Shown here: piece after piece, positions 1-9,485 of the stretch
Numbering within the stretch: position 1 is the stretch's first letter
Layout: every line of letters begins with the position of its first letter
NCBI RefSeq assembly: GCF_001428305.1
Contig: NZ_LMRZ01000006.1
Coordinates: 186,001 to 250,000, forward strand
Origin: Janibacter sp. Soil728
GTDB taxonomy: Bacteria; Actinomycetota; Actinomycetes; Actinomycetales; Dermatophilaceae
Length of the DNA stretch: 64,000 nt
Direction: 5' to 3'
The notes under the pieces: model-generated
What the model was told of the DNA's origin: nothing
Database searches by the model: none
The model's input: only the letters and a program-made list of their open reading frames with translations
Position numbers and translations under genes: made by a program

Positions 1-106
1 CGACGTCGCCGATGCGCTTCAGACCGAGGCTGCGCAGCGTGTCCCGCTGGTTCTGCTTGCCGCCGATCTCGGAACGGGTCTGGATCACCTTGAGTCGAGC
101 CATCAT
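1..106 (-). CDS. rpmD: 50S ribosomal protein L30 (3' part cut by window edge)
   Basis: This is the N-terminal part of L30, a small protein of the large ribosomal subunit. The visible residues begin M(M)[16 protein letters not shown] and continue to LGLKRIGDV, which is typical of L30; the rest lies beyond base 1. Two ATG codons stand in tandem. The first (106-104) overlaps the rpsE stop as ATGA, and the second (103-101) gives the usual MARL start. The 4-bp overlap implies translational coupling to rpsE at the end of the spc operon. Confidence 0.9.
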   Translation of the reverse strand, partial: MMARLKVIQTRSEIGGKQNQRDTLRSLGLKRIGDV

Positions 107-768
107 GCACCCGCCTTTGCCTTCTCGGCGGCCTCTGCGCGACCAGCAGCCTGGGCGCGCAGCATGGCTGCCGGGGCGACCTGGTCCAGGGGCAGACCGC
201 GGCGAGCCGCAACCTGCTCCGGACGCTCGAGACCCTGAAGGGCCGCGACTGCCGCGTGGACGATGTTGATCGCGTTGTCCGAGCCGAGGCTCTTGGACAG
301 CACGTCGTGGATGCCAGCAGCCTCCAGGACGGCGCGCACCGGACCACCGGCAATGACACCGGTACCCGGCGAGGCCGGACGGAGCATGACGACGCCGGCG
401 GCGGCCTCACCCTGGATGGGGTGCGGGATGGTGCCCTGGATGCGGGGGACGGTGAAGAAGTTCTTCTTCGCCTCCTCGACACCCTTGGCGATCGCCGCGG
501 GCACCTCCTTGGCCTTGCCGTAACCGACACCCACGGTGCCGTCACCGTCACCGACGACGACCAGGGCGGTGAAGCTGAAGCGACGACCACCCTTGACGAC
601 CTTGGAGACACGGTTGATGGTCACGACGCGCTCGATGAACTGGCTCTCGTTGCGGTCGCGGCCACCGCCACGGTTGTCACGACCACCGCGGTTGTCACCG
701 CTCTTGTTGCTGGAGCGCTCGTTGGTGCCTGCGGCACCGGCTGCGCCTCGACGCTGGGGTCCGGGCAT
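103..768 (-). CDS. rpsE: 30S ribosomal protein S5
   Basis: S5 is a small-subunit protein involved in decoding fidelity and mRNA unwinding. The protein has 221 residues. Residues 1-39 are a Gly/Arg/Asn-rich basic tail, as in many actinobacterial S5 proteins. The double-stranded-RNA-binding-like S5 domain follows (about 41-105, with [10 protein letters not shown] and [10 protein letters not shown]), then the C-terminal S5 domain with [13 protein letters not shown] and [10 protein letters not shown]. An Ala-rich tail closes it. It sits between rplR and rpmD in the conserved spc order, and its stop overlaps the rpmD start. Confidence 0.97.
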   Translation of the reverse strand: MPGPQRRGAAGAAGTNERSSNKSGDNRGGRDNRGGGRDRNESQFIERVVTINRVSKVVKGGRRFSFTALVVVGDGDGTVGVGYGKAKEVPAAIAKGVEEAKKNFFTVPRIQGTIPHPIQGEAAAGVVMLRPASPGTGVIAGGPVRAVLEAAGIHDVLSKSLGSDNAINIVHAAVAALQGLERPEQVAARRGLPLDQVAPAAMLRAQAAGRAEAAEKAKAGA

Positions 769-802
769 CAGATGTTCCTCTTCTCGATGTTCTGGGCCTG
801 CA

Positions 803-1177
803 TCACAGGGTCAGGCCCCCTTCACGAGCGCCGTCCGCAATGGCAGCGACGCGACCGTGGTAGCGGTTGCCACCGCGGTCGAAGACGACGGCCTCGACGC
901 CAGTGGCCTTGGCGCGCTCAGCGATGAGCTCACCGACCTTCTTGGCCCGAGCGGTCTTGTCACCGTCGAGGGCACGCACATCGACCTCCATGGTCGACGC
1001 GGACGCAACGGTCTTGCCGACCGTGTCGTCGACGACCTGGACGAAGACGTGGCGGCTGCTGCGGCTGACGACCAGACGGGGCCGCACCGCGGTCCCGCTG
1101 ACCTTCTTGCGAAGACGCAGGTGGCGACGACCGCGCGCTGCGCTCTTGCCCTTGGCACGCTTGATGATCTTGGCCAT
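803..1177 (-). CDS. rplR: 50S ribosomal protein L18
   Basis: L18 binds 5S rRNA in the central protuberance of the large subunit. The 124-residue protein has a Lys/Arg-rich N-terminus (about residues 1-30), then [13 protein letters not shown] and FVQVVDD, and ends in the usual [19 protein letters not shown] block. Length is normal for the family. It lies 3 bp downstream of rplF and 34 bp upstream of rpsE, so cotranscription is near certain. Confidence 0.97.
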   Translation of the reverse strand: MAKIIKRAKGKSAARGRRHLRLRKKVSGTAVRPRLVVSRSSRHVFVQVVDDTVGKTVASASTMEVDVRALDGDKTARAKKVGELIAERAKATGVEAVVFDRGGNRYHGRVAAIADGAREGGLTL

Positions 1178-1180
1178 GGC

Positions 1181-1717
1181 TTACTTACCAGCCTTTCCGA
1201 CCTTGCGACGGATCTGCTCGCCCTCGTACCGGACACCCTTGCCCTTGTACGGGTCGGGCCGGCGGAGCTTGCGGATGTTGGCAGCCGTCTCGCCGACGAG
1301 CTGCTTGTCGATCCCCGCCACGCTCAGGCGCGTCGGGTTCTCGACATTGAAGCTGATCCCCTCAGGGGCCTCGATCACGATCGGGTGGCTGTACCCGAGA
1401 GCGAACTCCAGGGAGCCGCCCTTGTTCTGCACCCGGTAACCGGTGCCGTGGATCTCGAGCTTCTTCTCGTAGCCCTCGGTGACACCGACGACCATGTTGT
1501 TGATGAGGCTGCGGGTCAGCCCGTGCAGCGACCGCGACTCGCGCGCGTCGTTGGGGCGGGAGACCTCAACGCCGCTCTCGGTCTTGGCGACCGTGATCGG
1601 CTCGGTCACGATGACCTGCAGCTCGCCCTTGGGACCCTTGACCTTGACGGTCTGGCCCTCGATGGCGATGTCGACACCGCTGGGGATGGCGACCGGGAGT
1701 CGTCCAATACGCGACAT
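1181..1717 (-). CDS. rplF: 50S ribosomal protein L6
   Basis: L6 sits near the factor-binding region of the large subunit. The 178-residue protein starts [16 protein letters not shown], typical of L6. It has two repeated L6 domains (about 11-82 and 90-164) and carries the signature [14 protein letters not shown] near the C-terminus. ATG at 1717 gives the canonical start, 12 bp downstream of the rpsH stop. Nothing unusual is seen. Confidence 0.97.
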   Translation of the reverse strand: MSRIGRLPVAIPSGVDIAIEGQTVKVKGPKGELQVIVTEPITVAKTESGVEVSRPNDARESRSLHGLTRSLINNMVVGVTEGYEKKLEIHGTGYRVQNKGGSLEFALGYSHPIVIEAPEGISFNVENPTRLSVAGIDKQLVGETAANIRKLRRPDPYKGKGVRYEGEQIRRKVGKAGK

Positions 1718-1729
1718 GTCTGCTTCCCC

Positions 1730-2128
1730 TTACCAGACGTAGGCGAGGACTTCCCCACCCACACCCTTGGTTGCGGCCTGCCGGTCGGTCAGGAGGCCAG
1801 AGGACGTGGAGATGATCGCCACGCCGAGGCCGCCGAGAACCTTCGGAAGGTTGGTGGACTTCGCGTACACGCGCAGACCGGGCTTGGACACCCGGCGCAC
1901 GCCCGCGATGGAACGCTCACGGTTGGGGCCGTACTTGAGGTTGATCGTCAGCGTCTGGCCAACGGTCGCCTCAGCGACCTCCCACCCCGCGATGAAACCC
2001 TCCGCCTGGAGGATGTCCGCGATGTGCGACTTGAGCTTGGAGTACGGCATGGAGACCTCGTCGTGGTGCGCCGAGTTGGCGTTCCGGACGCGGGTCAGCA
2101 TGTCCGCAATCGGGTCGGTCATGGTCAT
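1730..2128 (-). CDS. rpsH: 30S ribosomal protein S8
   Basis: S8 is a primary 16S rRNA binder and, in enterobacteria, the translational repressor of the spc operon. Whether it acts so here is not visible. The 132-residue protein starts [18 protein letters not shown], and its C-terminal signature region reads [17 protein letters not shown]. An alternative ATG two codons in would give [10 protein letters not shown] 130-bp gap to rpsN upstream is the largest internal gap of this operon besides the rpsQ-rplN one. Confidence 0.97.
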   Translation of the reverse strand: MTMTDPIADMLTRVRNANSAHHDEVSMPYSKLKSHIADILQAEGFIAGWEVAEATVGQTLTINLKYGPNRERSIAGVRRVSKPGLRVYAKSTNLPKVLGGLGVAIISTSSGLLTDRQAATKGVGGEVLAYVW

Positions 2129-2258
2129 GGGCTCTGCCTGCCCCTTCTCACCGCGGTTTCCATCAGGACCTTCGGTGTCGTGGTGTTGAAACTTGAGTTC
2201 TGCTGCTGCTCGGAGCAGACGAGTCTGCGTGAGCGGGTCGAGCTCGTGCTCCGGGTGC

Positions 2259-2444
2259 TTACCAGGAGGACTTGGTCACGCCGGGAAGCTCGCCGCGGTG
2301 GGCCATCTCGCGAAGGCACACACGGCACAGGCCGAACTTGCGGTAGACCGAGTGGGGCCGGCCGCAACGCTGGCACCGCGTGTAACCGCGGACCTTGAAC
2401 TTCGGCTTCTTGTTCGCCTTGTTGATCAGGGCGGTCTTCGCCAT
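2259..2444 (-). CDS. rpsN: 30S ribosomal protein S14, type Z (zinc form)
   Basis: S14 belongs to the head of the small subunit. This is the short zinc-binding form: 61 residues with CQRCGRP and CRVCLRE supplying two CxxC pairs. Actinobacteria often carry a second, cysteine-free S14 elsewhere under zinc-uptake-regulator control; this copy sits at its standard place between rplE and rpsH. It starts [16 protein letters not shown] at an ATG one base downstream of the rplE stop. Confidence 0.96.
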   Translation of the reverse strand: MAKTALINKANKKPKFKVRGYTRCQRCGRPHSVYRKFGLCRVCLREMAHRGELPGVTKSSW

Positions 2445-2445
2445 G

Positions 2446-3021
2446 TCAGTTCTCCTTGAAGGGGAAGCCCAGCTGCTTCAGCAGCGCGCGGCCCTCGTCG
2501 TCATTCTTCGCGGTCGTGACCACGGTGATGTCCATACCTCGGACGCGATCGATCTTGTCCTGGTCGATCTCGTGGAACATCGACTGCTCGTTCAGACCGA
2601 AGGTGTAGTTGCCGTTGCCGTCGAACTGCTTCGGGCTCAGGCCGCGGAAGTCGCGGATGCGGGGCAGCGCGACCGACGTGAGCCGGTCGAGGAACTCCCA
2701 CATGCGCGCATTGCGCAGGGTGACGTGGCAACCGATCGGCATGCCCTCGCGCAGCTTGAACTGAGCGATGGACTTGCGGGCCTTGGTCACCTGCGGCTTC
2801 TGACCGGTGATGGCGGTCAGGTCGCGGATGGCGCCCTCGATCAGCTTGCTGTCCTTGGCGGCGTCACCGACGCCCATGTTGACGACGACCTTGACGACGC
2901 GGGGAACCTGCATCGCGTTGGCGAAGGCGAACTGCTCCTTGAGAGCAGGAACGATCTCGTCGGCGTACTTGGCCTTGAGGCGCGGGGCCTCGACGGCGGG
3001 GGTCTCGATGGTGTCAGTCAC
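2446..3021 (-). CDS. rplE: 50S ribosomal protein L5
   Basis: L5 binds 5S rRNA and contacts P-site tRNA. The frame stays open upstream to 3102, but the GTG at 3021 gives [16 protein letters not shown] and a 191-residue protein, close to the family length, right after the rplX stop (3025-3023). Family motifs include [23 protein letters not shown] and the C-terminal [15 protein letters not shown]. Using the longer frame would overlap 80 bp of rplX, so I prefer the GTG start. Confidence 0.95.
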   Translation of the reverse strand: MTDTIETPAVEAPRLKAKYADEIVPALKEQFAFANAMQVPRVVKVVVNMGVGDAAKDSKLIEGAIRDLTAITGQKPQVTKARKSIAQFKLREGMPIGCHVTLRNARMWEFLDRLTSVALPRIRDFRGLSPKQFDGNGNYTFGLNEQSMFHEIDQDKIDRVRGMDITVVTTAKNDDEGRALLKQLGFPFKEN

Positions 3022-3022
3022 T

Positions 3023-3361
3023 TCAGAGGTCCTTGCCCGAGCGGCCCGCGACGCGGGTGCGGCTCGCCTTGGTGCGACCGTCACGCTCGACGGTCTCGAC
3101 ACGGGTCCGGATACGGGTCGGCTTGTTGTCCTCAGGGTCGACGATGGCCACGTTGCTCACGTGGATCGGCGCCTCGGAGACGACCAGGCCGCCGGCCTGC
3201 CCGCCAAAGCCGGCCTTGGTGTGGCGGGTGACCCGCTGGACACCCTCGACCACGACGCGCTGGGTCTCGGTGTTGACCGAGATGACCTTGCCCTGCAGTC
3301 CCTTGTCCTTGCCGGACAGGACCTGGACGAGGTCGCCCTTCTTGATCTTGAGCTTAGCCAT
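3023..3361 (-). CDS. rplX: 50S ribosomal protein L24
   Basis: L24 is an assembly initiator of the large subunit. The 112-residue protein opens with [20 protein letters not shown], a KOW motif (about residues 6-33) with the conserved GKDKG turn, and continues through [13 protein letters not shown] and VSNVAIVDP. It lies 3 bp after rplN and its stop abuts the GTG start of rplE. Length and order are standard. Confidence 0.97.
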   Translation of the reverse strand: MAKLKIKKGDLVQVLSGKDKGLQGKVISVNTETQRVVVEGVQRVTRHTKAGFGGQAGGLVVSEAPIHVSNVAIVDPEDNKPTRIRTRVETVERDGRTKASRTRVAGRSGKDL

Positions 3362-3364
3362 GGA

Positions 3365-3733
3365 TCAGATCACCTCCGGTGCGAGCGAGACGATCTTCAT
3401 GAACTTCTTGTCGCGCAGCTCGCGACCGACCGGGCCGAAGATGCGGGTCCCGCGAGGCTCGCCGTCAGCCTTGAGGATGACGGCAGCGTTCTCGTCGAAC
3501 TTGATGTAGGAACCGTCGTTACGACGACGCTCCTTCTTGGTACGAACGATGACCGCCTTGACGACGTCACCCTTCTTGACATTGCCACCGGGGATGGCGT
3601 CCTTGACGGTGGCGACGATCGTGTCGCCAACGCCGGCGTACCGGCGGCCGGAGCCGCCAAGCACACGGATGCACAGGATCTCCTTGGCACCGGTGTTGTC
3701 GGCGACGCGCAGTCGCGACTCCTGCTGGATCAC
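3365..3733 (-). CDS. rplN: 50S ribosomal protein L14
   Basis: L14 lies at the subunit interface of the large subunit. The 122-residue protein starts [19 protein letters not shown] with the family signature [18 protein letters not shown], and ends [10 protein letters not shown]. Its start codon is GTG at 3733. It is the first gene of the spc block: 108 bp separate it from rpsQ, and that gap contains a strong hairpin (3801-3830), so it may have its own promoter. Confidence 0.97.
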   Translation of the reverse strand: MIQQESRLRVADNTGAKEILCIRVLGGSGRRYAGVGDTIVATVKDAIPGGNVKKGDVVKAVIVRTKKERRRNDGSYIKFDENAAVILKADGEPRGTRIFGPVGRELRDKKFMKIVSLAPEVI

Positions 3734-3800
3734 TTCTCACTCCTGTCGTCGTGCTGGTTCTCGCTCAGGGCGAGCCTGGCCGAACTGATGTGGTCTACAC

Positions 3801-3830
3801 GGGCGAAGGGGGCGTGTGCCCCCTTCGCTC
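3801..3830 (-). terminator. Hairpin between S10 and spc operons
   Basis: A GC-rich hairpin sits in the 108-bp gap between rpsQ and rplN. The arms GCGAAGGGGGC (3803-3813) and GCCCCCTTCGC (3818-3828) pair perfectly around a GTGT loop. No T-run follows. The arms carry the CGAAGGG/CCCTTCG heptamer found in other terminators of this window. I read it as a terminator or attenuator after rpsQ, matching the S10/spc boundary known from E. coli. Confidence 0.6.
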
Positions 3831-3841
3831 CGGGGTTGGCC

Positions 3842-4126
3842 TTACTTGGCCTTTTCGAGGATCTCGACGATGCGCCAGCGCTTGCTGGCAGACAGCGGTC
3901 GGGTCTCCATGATGACAACGTGGTCGCCGATACCGGCAGCGTTGTCCTCGTCGTGCGCCTTGACCTTGGAGGTCTTGCGGATGACCTTGCCGTACAGCGC
4001 GTGCTTGACGCGGTCCTCGACCTCGACGACAACAGTCTTGTCCATCTTGTCGCTGACGACGTAGCCGCGGCGCGACTTGCGGTCGTTACGGGTGGTCACG
4101 GTGTCTTCCTTCACGTTCTCGCTCAC
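3842..4126 (-). CDS. rpsQ: 30S ribosomal protein S17
   Basis: S17 is a primary 16S rRNA binder with an OB-fold. The 94-residue protein contains [20 protein letters not shown] and the signature [14 protein letters not shown]; it ends LVEILEKAK-like ([10 protein letters not shown]). It starts at GTG 4126, overlapping the rpmC stop by 4 bp (GTGA), so translation is probably coupled. It is the last gene of the S10 operon before the hairpin at 3801-3830. Confidence 0.96.
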   Translation of the reverse strand: MSENVKEDTVTTRNDRKSRRGYVVSDKMDKTVVVEVEDRVKHALYGKVIRKTSKVKAHDEDNAAGIGDHVVIMETRPLSASKRWRIVEILEKAK

Positions 4127-4350
4127 TTGGACTCCCCGATCCCGAGCTCGCGCTCGCGCATCTCGGTGTAGATCCGGGCGATGTCCTTGCGGACCGCACG
4201 GAGGCGGCCGTGGTTCTCGAGCTGCCCGGTGGCCGACTGGAACCGGAGGTTGAACAGCTCCTCCTTGCCCTTGCGCAGCTCGTCGACCAGACGCTCGTCG
4301 GTCAACTCACGCAGCTCGACCGGAGCCAGGTCCTTGGATCCGACTGCCAT
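4123..4350 (-). CDS. rpmC: 50S ribosomal protein L29
   Basis: L29 sits by the polypeptide exit tunnel, where trigger factor and SRP dock. The 75-residue, mostly helical protein has the family core [20 protein letters not shown] followed by [18 protein letters not shown]. It starts at ATG 4350, sharing one base with the rplP stop, and overlaps rpsQ downstream by 4 bp. Confidence 0.96.
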   Translation of the reverse strand: MAVGSKDLAPVELRELTDERLVDELRKGKEELFNLRFQSATGQLENHGRLRAVRKDIARIYTEMRERELGIGESK

Positions 4351-4769
4351 CAGTTGCCACCACCCTCACGCACGACGAAGCGGCACTTCATCGGCAGCTT
4401 GTGCATCGCCAGGCGCATGGCCTCGCGAGCGGTCTCCTCGTCCACGCCGGAGATCTCGAACATGATCCGGCCGGGCTTGACGTTGGCCACCCACCACTCG
4501 GGCGAACCCTTACCGGAACCCATACGGGTCTCAGCCGGCTTCTTGGTGAGCGGACGGTCCGGGTAGATGTTGATCCAGACCTTGCCACCACGCTTCATGA
4601 AGCGCGTCATGGCGATACGAGCGGCCTCGATCTGGCGGTTGGTGACGTAGGCCGGCGAAAGTGCCTGGAGGCCGTAGTCACCGAAGGCGACGGTCGTGCC
4701 GCCCTTGGCCATACCGGAACGCTTGGGGTGGTGCTGCTTACGGTGCTTGACCCGTCGGGGGATCAACAT
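4350..4769 (-). CDS. rplP: 50S ribosomal protein L16
   Basis: L16 helps organise the A-site region and is essential for peptidyl transfer. The frame is open upstream to 4916, but [19 protein letters not shown] is the canonical L16 start (ATG at 4769). That gives 139 residues and places it 1 bp after the rpsC stop. Conserved blocks include [19 protein letters not shown] and [15 protein letters not shown]. The longer frame only reads through rpsC and is rejected. Confidence 0.97.
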   Translation of the reverse strand: MLIPRRVKHRKQHHPKRSGMAKGGTTVAFGDYGLQALSPAYVTNRQIEAARIAMTRFMKRGGKVWINIYPDRPLTKKPAETRMGSGKGSPEWWVANVKPGRIMFEISGVDEETAREAMRLAMHKLPMKCRFVVREGGGN

Positions 4770-4770
4770 C

Positions 4771-5598
4771 TCAGGACTCTCCCTCGGTCTTGGCCGGCGC
4801 CGAAGCAGCGGGAGCCTCCGCAGCGGGGGCCGCGGCCGAAGCCGGAGCCTCGTTGCGGTCGCCACCACGACGGGCGCGGGCGGGACGGTCGTCGCGGTCG
4901 CGACGCGGGCCACCACGGCCGCGGGGAGCTGCGGTCGCCTGCTGGGCCGCGAACTCCTTCTCGGTCATGTCGCCCTTGTAGATCCAGACCTTGACGCCGA
5001 TGCGACCGAAGGTCGTGCGGGCCTCGTAGAAGCCGTAGTCGATGTTCGCGCGGAGGGTGTGCAGCGGAACGCGACCCTCGCGGTAGAACTCGGACCGGGA
5101 CATCTCGGCACCACCGAGGCGGCCGGAGCACTGGATCCGGATGCCCTTGGCACCAGCGCGAAGGGAGGACTGCATCCCCTTGCGCATGGCGCGACGGAAG
5201 GTGACTCGAGCAGCAAGCTGCTCGGCGATGCCCTGGGCGACCAGCTGAGCCTCGATCTCGGGGTTCTTGACCTCGAGGATGTTCAGCTGCACCTGCTTGC
5301 CCGTGAGCTTCTCGAGCTCGCCGCGGATGCGGTCGGCCTCGGCGCCACGGCGACCGATGACGATCCCGGGACGCGCGGTGTGGATGTCCACACGCACGCG
5401 GTCACGGGTCCGCTCGATCTCGACGCGAGCGATACCGGCGCGCTCCATGCCCGTGGACATGAGCTTGCGGATCGCGACGTCTTCCTTGACGTAGTCGCGG
5501 TAGCGCTGACCCTCCTTGTTGGAGTCGGCGAACCAGCGGCTCTTGTGGTCGGTGGTGATGCCCAGACGGAAGCCGTGCGGGTTGATTTTCTGACCCAT
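4771..5598 (-). CDS. rpsC: 30S ribosomal protein S3
   Basis: S3 forms part of the mRNA entry channel. The 275-residue protein starts [20 protein letters not shown]. It has a KH domain (about 38-107, with [19 protein letters not shown]) and the C-terminal S3 domain to about residue 212. A low-complexity Arg/Gly then Ala/Pro-rich tail of about 60 residues follows, common in actinobacteria. An internal Ser-Leu-Arg near 5159 is written TCC-CTT-CGC, making a CCCTTCG heptamer (see findings). Confidence 0.97.
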   Translation of the reverse strand: MGQKINPHGFRLGITTDHKSRWFADSNKEGQRYRDYVKEDVAIRKLMSTGMERAGIARVEIERTRDRVRVDIHTARPGIVIGRRGAEADRIRGELEKLTGKQVQLNILEVKNPEIEAQLVAQGIAEQLAARVTFRRAMRKGMQSSLRAGAKGIRIQCSGRLGGAEMSRSEFYREGRVPLHTLRANIDYGFYEARTTFGRIGVKVWIYKGDMTEKEFAAQQATAAPRGRGGPRRDRDDRPARARRGGDRNEAPASAAAPAAEAPAASAPAKTEGES

Positions 5599-6008
5599 CA
5601 GCGGGTCCCTCCCTTCGCGGCCTTCTCAGGCTTGCTCGTCACGAGGACGGTGATGTGGCTGGTGCGCTTGTTGATCCGGCCGGCGCGGCCCTGGGCCCGC
5701 GGACGGAAACGCTTCATCGTCGGACCCTCGTCGACGAAAGCCGTGGAGATGACGAGGTTGCGCTCGTCAAAGGGCTCCCCGGCCTCATCGGCCTTGACCC
5801 GCAGGTTGGCGATGGCGCTGTGCACGACCTTCAGGACCGGCTCAGCCGCCCCCTGGGGCGCGAACTGCAGAGTCGCGATCGCGGTCTGCGTGTCCTTGCC
5901 ACGGATCATGTTGACGACACGACGCGCCTTCTGGGGCGTGACGCGCAGGTTGCGCGCCGAGGCGCGGGCAGCCAACTGCTCCTGCTCGGTGATCTCGGTT
6001 GCAGGCAT
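5598..6008 (-). CDS. rplV: 50S ribosomal protein L22
   Basis: L22 lines the nascent-chain exit tunnel; its beta-hairpin contains the macrolide-resistance positions. The 136-residue protein has [18 protein letters not shown] and the signature [20 protein letters not shown]. Its ATG (6008) shares one base with the rpsS stop, and its stop shares one with the rpsC start. Tight packing shows a single transcript. Confidence 0.97.
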   Translation of the reverse strand: MPATEITEQEQLAARASARNLRVTPQKARRVVNMIRGKDTQTAIATLQFAPQGAAEPVLKVVHSAIANLRVKADEAGEPFDERNLVISTAFVDEGPTMKRFRPRAQGRAGRINKRTSHITVLVTSKPEKAAKGGTR

Positions 6009-6289
6009 CAGCGACGACGTCCCTTCTTGTCGTCCTTCACGTGACCGCGGAAGGTGCGGGTCGGTGCGAACTCGCCGAACTTGTGGCCGACCATCGCCTC
6101 GGTGACGAACACCGGGACGTGCTTGCGGCCGTCGTGGACGGCGAAGGTGTGGCCGAGCATGTCCGGTGAGACCACCGAACGACGCGACCAGGTCTTGATG
6201 ACGTTCTTGGTGCCCGCTTCGTTCTGGACGTCGACCTTCTTCTGAAGGTGGTCGTCGATGAAGGGGCCCTTCTTCAAACTACGAGGCAT
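6008..6289 (-). CDS. rpsS: 30S ribosomal protein S19
   Basis: S19 lies in the head of the small subunit near the A and P sites. The 93-residue protein starts [20 protein letters not shown] and carries the signature [20 protein letters not shown]. Length is typical. It lies 14 bp downstream of rplB in the standard S10-operon order. Confidence 0.97.
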   Translation of the reverse strand: MPRSLKKGPFIDDHLQKKVDVQNEAGTKNVIKTWSRRSVVSPDMLGHTFAVHDGRKHVPVFVTEAMVGHKFGEFAPTRTFRGHVKDDKKGRRR

Positions 6290-6303
6290 GTCCTAGGCTC
6301 CTA

Positions 6304-7140
6304 TCAGCGCTTCTTGCCGGTGCGGCGGCGACGGACGATGAGCTTGTCGCTCGCCTTCCCGGGACGCCGGGTACGACCCTCGGGCTTACCCCAGGGGGAG
6401 ACGGGGTGACGGCCACCGGAAGTCCGGCCCTCGCCACCACCGTGCGGGTGGTCGACCGGGTTCATGACGACACCACGGACGGTCGGGCGCTTGCCCTTCC
6501 AGCGCATGCGGCCGGCCTTGCCCCAGTTGATGTTCGACTGCTCGGCGTTGCCGACCTCGCCGATCGTGGCGCGGCAGCGCACGTCGACGCGACGGACCTC
6601 ACCGGAGGGCATACGCAGCGTGGCGTGAGGACCCTCCTTGGCGAGCAGCTGGATGCTGGCACCGGCAGAGCGGGCCATCTTGGCGCCACCACCGGGACGA
6701 AGCTCCACAGCGTGGATCGTCGTGCCGTTGGGGATGTTGCGCAGCGGCAGGTTGTTGCCCACCTTGATGTCGGCGGACGGGCCGTTCTCGATCACGGTGC
6801 CCTGCGCGAGCTTGTTCGGCGCCAGGATGTAGCGCTTCTCGCCGTCTGCGTAGTGCAGCAGCGCGATGCGGGCGGTGCGGTTGGGGTCGTACTCGATGTG
6901 AGCGACCTTGGCCGGAACGCCGTCCTTGTCGTGGCGACGGAAGTCGATGACGCGGTAGGCACGCTTGTGGCCACCACCGATGTGACGGGTGGTGATACGA
7001 CCGGTGGAGTTGCGGCCACCAGACTTGGTCAGCGGGCGGACCAGCGACTTCTCAGGCGTGGAGCGCGTGACCTCGACGAAGTCTGCGACAGAGCTGCCGC
7101 GACGACCCGGGGTTGTCGGCTTGTACTTACGGATACCCAT
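6304..7140 (-). CDS. rplB: 50S ribosomal protein L2
   Basis: L2 is a core 23S rRNA binder needed for subunit joining and peptidyl transfer. The start [20 protein letters not shown] at ATG 7140 gives 278 residues; the upstream open frame to 7275 overlaps rplW and is rejected. Conserved blocks are [20 protein letters not shown] and the C-terminal [20 protein letters not shown] with the catalytically important His. The gene follows rplW by 22 bp. Confidence 0.97.
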   Translation of the reverse strand: MGIRKYKPTTPGRRGSSVADFVEVTRSTPEKSLVRPLTKSGGRNSTGRITTRHIGGGHKRAYRVIDFRRHDKDGVPAKVAHIEYDPNRTARIALLHYADGEKRYILAPNKLAQGTVIENGPSADIKVGNNLPLRNIPNGTTIHAVELRPGGGAKMARSAGASIQLLAKEGPHATLRMPSGEVRRVDVRCRATIGEVGNAEQSNINWGKAGRMRWKGKRPTVRGVVMNPVDHPHGGGEGRTSGGRHPVSPWGKPEGRTRRPGKASDKLIVRRRRTGKKR

Positions 7141-7162
7141 TGGTTCTTCCTTGTCCTCTCCG

Positions 7163-7480
7163 TCAGCCCTGGCCGCCGAAGATGTCGATCGTGCCCTCGC
7201 GGAGAGAGACGATCGCGCGCTTCGTGTCCTTGCGCTTACCGGTGCCGAACCGCGTGCGTCGGGTCTTGCCGACACGGTTCATGGTGTGGACGGAGTCGAC
7301 CTTGACGCCGAAGACCTGCTCGACGGCGATCTTGATCTCCGTCTTGTTGGCCCGCGGGTCGACGATGAAGGTGTACTTACCCTCGTCGAGCAGGCCGTAC
7401 GACTTCTCGGACACGACGGGACGAATCAGGATGTCGCGCGGGTCCTTGAGCTGGGACGCACTTGAAATGGACTTGTTCAC
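7163..7480 (-). CDS. rplW: 50S ribosomal protein L23
   Basis: L23 lies at the tunnel exit and anchors trigger factor and SRP. The 105-residue protein contains [20 protein letters not shown], then [20 protein letters not shown] and the C-terminal [19 protein letters not shown]. It starts at ATG 7480, overlapping the rplD stop by 4 bp (ATGA). Confidence 0.96.
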   Translation of the reverse strand: MNKSISSASQLKDPRDILIRPVVSEKSYGLLDEGKYTFIVDPRANKTEIKIAVEQVFGVKVDSVHTMNRVGKTRRTRFGTGKRKDTKRAIVSLREGTIDIFGGQG

Positions 7481-8130
7481 TTGCCCGTCTCCTCAGTGGT
7501 CTTGGGCTTGGGCCCGGCGAGGAAAGCCTCGAGAGCCGCCTGGGTGAAGACGATGTCGTCCGAGCACAGCACGTCGTACGTGTTGAGCTGGTCGGCAGCG
7601 AGCACGTGCACGTCGGCGAGGTTACGCACCGACTTCCACGCGGAGTCGTTGTCGCGCTCGATCACGATGAGCAGGTTCTTGCGCTCGCTGATCCCACCGA
7701 GGACGGTGGCGACGTTCTTGGTCGACGGGGTGTCCCCCTCGACGAGTGCGGTGAGCACGTGGATGCGACCGTTGCGCGCCCGGTCCGACAGGGCACCGCG
7801 CAGGGCGGCGGCCTTCATCTTCTTGGGGGTGCGCTGGGCGTAGTCACGCGGCTGCGGGCCGTGGACGACGCCACCGCCGGCGAACTGCGGTGCACGGGTC
7901 GAGCCCTGACGAGCGCGGCCGGTGCCCTTCTGGCGGTAAGGCTTGCGCCCACCGCCACGCACCTCGGCGCGGGTCTTGGTCGAGTGCGTACCCTGCCGCG
8001 CGGCGGCGAGCTGGGCGACGACGACCTGGTGGATCAACGGGACGTTGACTGCCACGTCGAAGATCTCGGCGGGCAGCTCGACACTGCCGGAGGCAGTGCC
8101 CTGAGGGCTGAGGATGTCGATGGTCGGCAC
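7477..8130 (-). CDS. rplD: 50S ribosomal protein L4
   Basis: L4 reaches the exit tunnel with an extended loop; in enterobacteria it also represses the S10 operon. The 217-residue protein has [20 protein letters not shown] and [19 protein letters not shown] (tunnel loop, about 60-95), and ends in the globular domain with [18 protein letters not shown]. The start codon is GTG at 8130, one base after the rplC stop. Confidence 0.97.
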   Translation of the reverse strand: MPTIDILSPQGTASGSVELPAEIFDVAVNVPLIHQVVVAQLAAARQGTHSTKTRAEVRGGGRKPYRQKGTGRARQGSTRAPQFAGGGVVHGPQPRDYAQRTPKKMKAAALRGALSDRARNGRIHVLTALVEGDTPSTKNVATVLGGISERKNLLIVIERDNDSAWKSVRNLADVHVLAADQLNTYDVLCSDDIVFTQAALEAFLAGPKPKTTEETGK

Positions 8131-8131
8131 G

Positions 8132-8788
8132 TCAGGCTCCCTTCACCGCGGAGCGGACGAGGACGACGCCGCCGCGGGGGCCGGGAACGGCACCCTTGAC
8201 GAGCAGAAGGCCCTTGTCAGCATCGACCGCGTGGATCGTGAGGTTCTGGGTGGTCTGGCGCACGCCGCCCATGCGGCCGGCCATGCGCATCCCCTTGAAA
8301 ACGCGACCCGGGGTGGCGCAGCCACCGATCGAGCCAGGCTTGCGGTGGTTGCGGTGGGCACCGTGGGAGGCGCCCACGCCGTGGAAGCCGTGACGCTTCA
8401 TGACGCCGGCGAAGCCCTTGCCCTTGGTGGTGCCGGTGACGTCGATCTCCTGTCCGTTCTCGAACAGCTCGACCGTCACCTCCTGGCCCAGGGAGTACTC
8501 GGAGGCGTCCGCGGTGCGGAGCTCGACGAGGTGGCGACGCGGGGTGGCACCGGCCTTGGCGAAGTGACCGCCCTTGGGCTGGTTCACCTTGCGGGGGTCG
8601 ATGGCGCCGTAAGCGATCTGCACGGCGTCGTACCCATCGGTCTCGACATTGCGGACCTGGGTGACGACGCACGGGCCAGCCTGGATGACGGTGACGGGGA
8701 CGAGGCGGTTCTCCGCGTCCCAGACCTGCGTCATACCGAGCTTTTCGCCGAGAACGCCCTTGACGGTCTTGGTGGCAGTAGTAGTCAT
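8132..8788 (-). CDS. rplC: 50S ribosomal protein L3
   Basis: L3 is an early assembly protein reaching the peptidyl-transferase centre. The 218-residue protein has the N-terminal [20 protein letters not shown], the signature [15 protein letters not shown], and [20 protein letters not shown] leading to [14 protein letters not shown]. Length is normal. It lies 11 bp downstream of rpsJ. Confidence 0.97.
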   Translation of the reverse strand: MTTTATKTVKGVLGEKLGMTQVWDAENRLVPVTVIQAGPCVVTQVRNVETDGYDAVQIAYGAIDPRKVNQPKGGHFAKAGATPRRHLVELRTADASEYSLGQEVTVELFENGQEIDVTGTTKGKGFAGVMKRHGFHGVGASHGAHRNHRKPGSIGGCATPGRVFKGMRMAGRMGGVRQTTQNLTIHAVDADKGLLLVKGAVPGPRGGVVLVRSAVKGA

Positions 8789-8799
8789 CTCGATGCGCC

Positions 8800-9108
8800 T
8801 CAGAGCTTGATCTCGATGTTGACGTCAGCCGGGAGGTCGAGACGCATCAGCGAGTCGACGGCCTTGGGCGTCGGGTCGATGATGTCGATGAGGCGCTTGT
8901 GGGTGCGCATCTCGAAGTGCTCGCGGCTGTCCTTGTACTTGTGCGGCGACCGGATGACGCAGAACACGTTCTTCTCCGTAGGCAGCGGCACTGGGCCGAC
9001 CACCGTCGCGCCGGCACGGGTCACGGTGTCGACGATCTTTCGCGCCGAGTTGTCGATGACCTCATGGTCATACGACTTCAACCGGATGCGGATCTTCTGT
9101 CCCGCCAT
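8800..9108 (-). CDS. rpsJ: 30S ribosomal protein S10
   Basis: S10 is a head protein of the small subunit and, with NusB, part of antitermination complexes. ATG at 9108 gives [20 protein letters not shown] and 102 residues, the usual length; the open frame to 9219 lies in the leader. The signature [20 protein letters not shown] is present. It is the first gene of the S10 operon, with a leader of roughly 270 nt upstream. Confidence 0.97.
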   Translation of the reverse strand: MAGQKIRIRLKSYDHEVIDNSARKIVDTVTRAGATVVGPVPLPTEKNVFCVIRSPHKYKDSREHFEMRTHKRLIDIIDPTPKAVDSLMRLDLPADVNIEIKL

Positions 9109-9387
9109 CTGTGTGTCCGTCTCTCTCTCGCCGTCTTGCCTGGTCTGTGTCGAGTGCCTGGTCTCCGACCCACGCGGTCGGGTGTGTCGCACCCGCTCCG
9201 CGGCCCGACGACGCGCCATATGGCAGGTCGTCGGTCTGGTCGTCGACCCGGATCGACCGGATCGTGCTGTGGTTCCGATGTGTCGCCCCGCCTGAAGCGG
9301 TTCGGTGCGTTGTCATCGGGATGGCGAAAACGCGAGCGACCGGGGCAAAACCGACCGTCGCGTCACCGCTCAACAAGCAACCTGAAC

Positions 9388-9417
9388 AGTGTGCCAGAGG
9401 CTGGCGCCCCAGTCCAA
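9388..9417 (-). promoter_or_regulatory. Candidate S10-operon promoter
   Basis: On the minus strand a -35-like TTGGAC (9417-9412) and a -10-like CACACT (9393-9388) are separated by 18 bp. That would give rpsJ a long leader of about 270 nt. The gene-free stretch 9109-9485 otherwise holds only the YihY terminator; I saw no known riboswitch or leader-peptide pattern in it. The assignment is by eye from sigma-70-like consensus. Confidence 0.4.
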
Positions 9418-9444
9418 ATCGGGGGCGGCGGTGCTTGACACGAG

Positions 9445-9473
9445 GACGAAGGGGGGAGGCTCCCCCCTTCGTC
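9445..9473 (-). terminator. Terminator of the YihY-family gene
   Basis: The arms GACGAAGGGGGGAG (9445-9458) and CTCCCCCCTTCGTC (9460-9473) form a perfect 14-bp inverted repeat around a single base (effective loop a few nt larger). It lies 13 bp past the stop at 9486. Both arms contain the CGAAGGG/CCCTTCG heptamer. Confidence 0.75.
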
Positions 9474-9485
9474 CCTCGGTTGTCG

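Noticed and set aside
9109-9387. S10 leader considered as a riboswitch or leader peptide
   Set aside because: I could not see a conserved aptamer core, a short leader ORF with special codons, or a T-run hairpin; only a long untranslated leader is supported.
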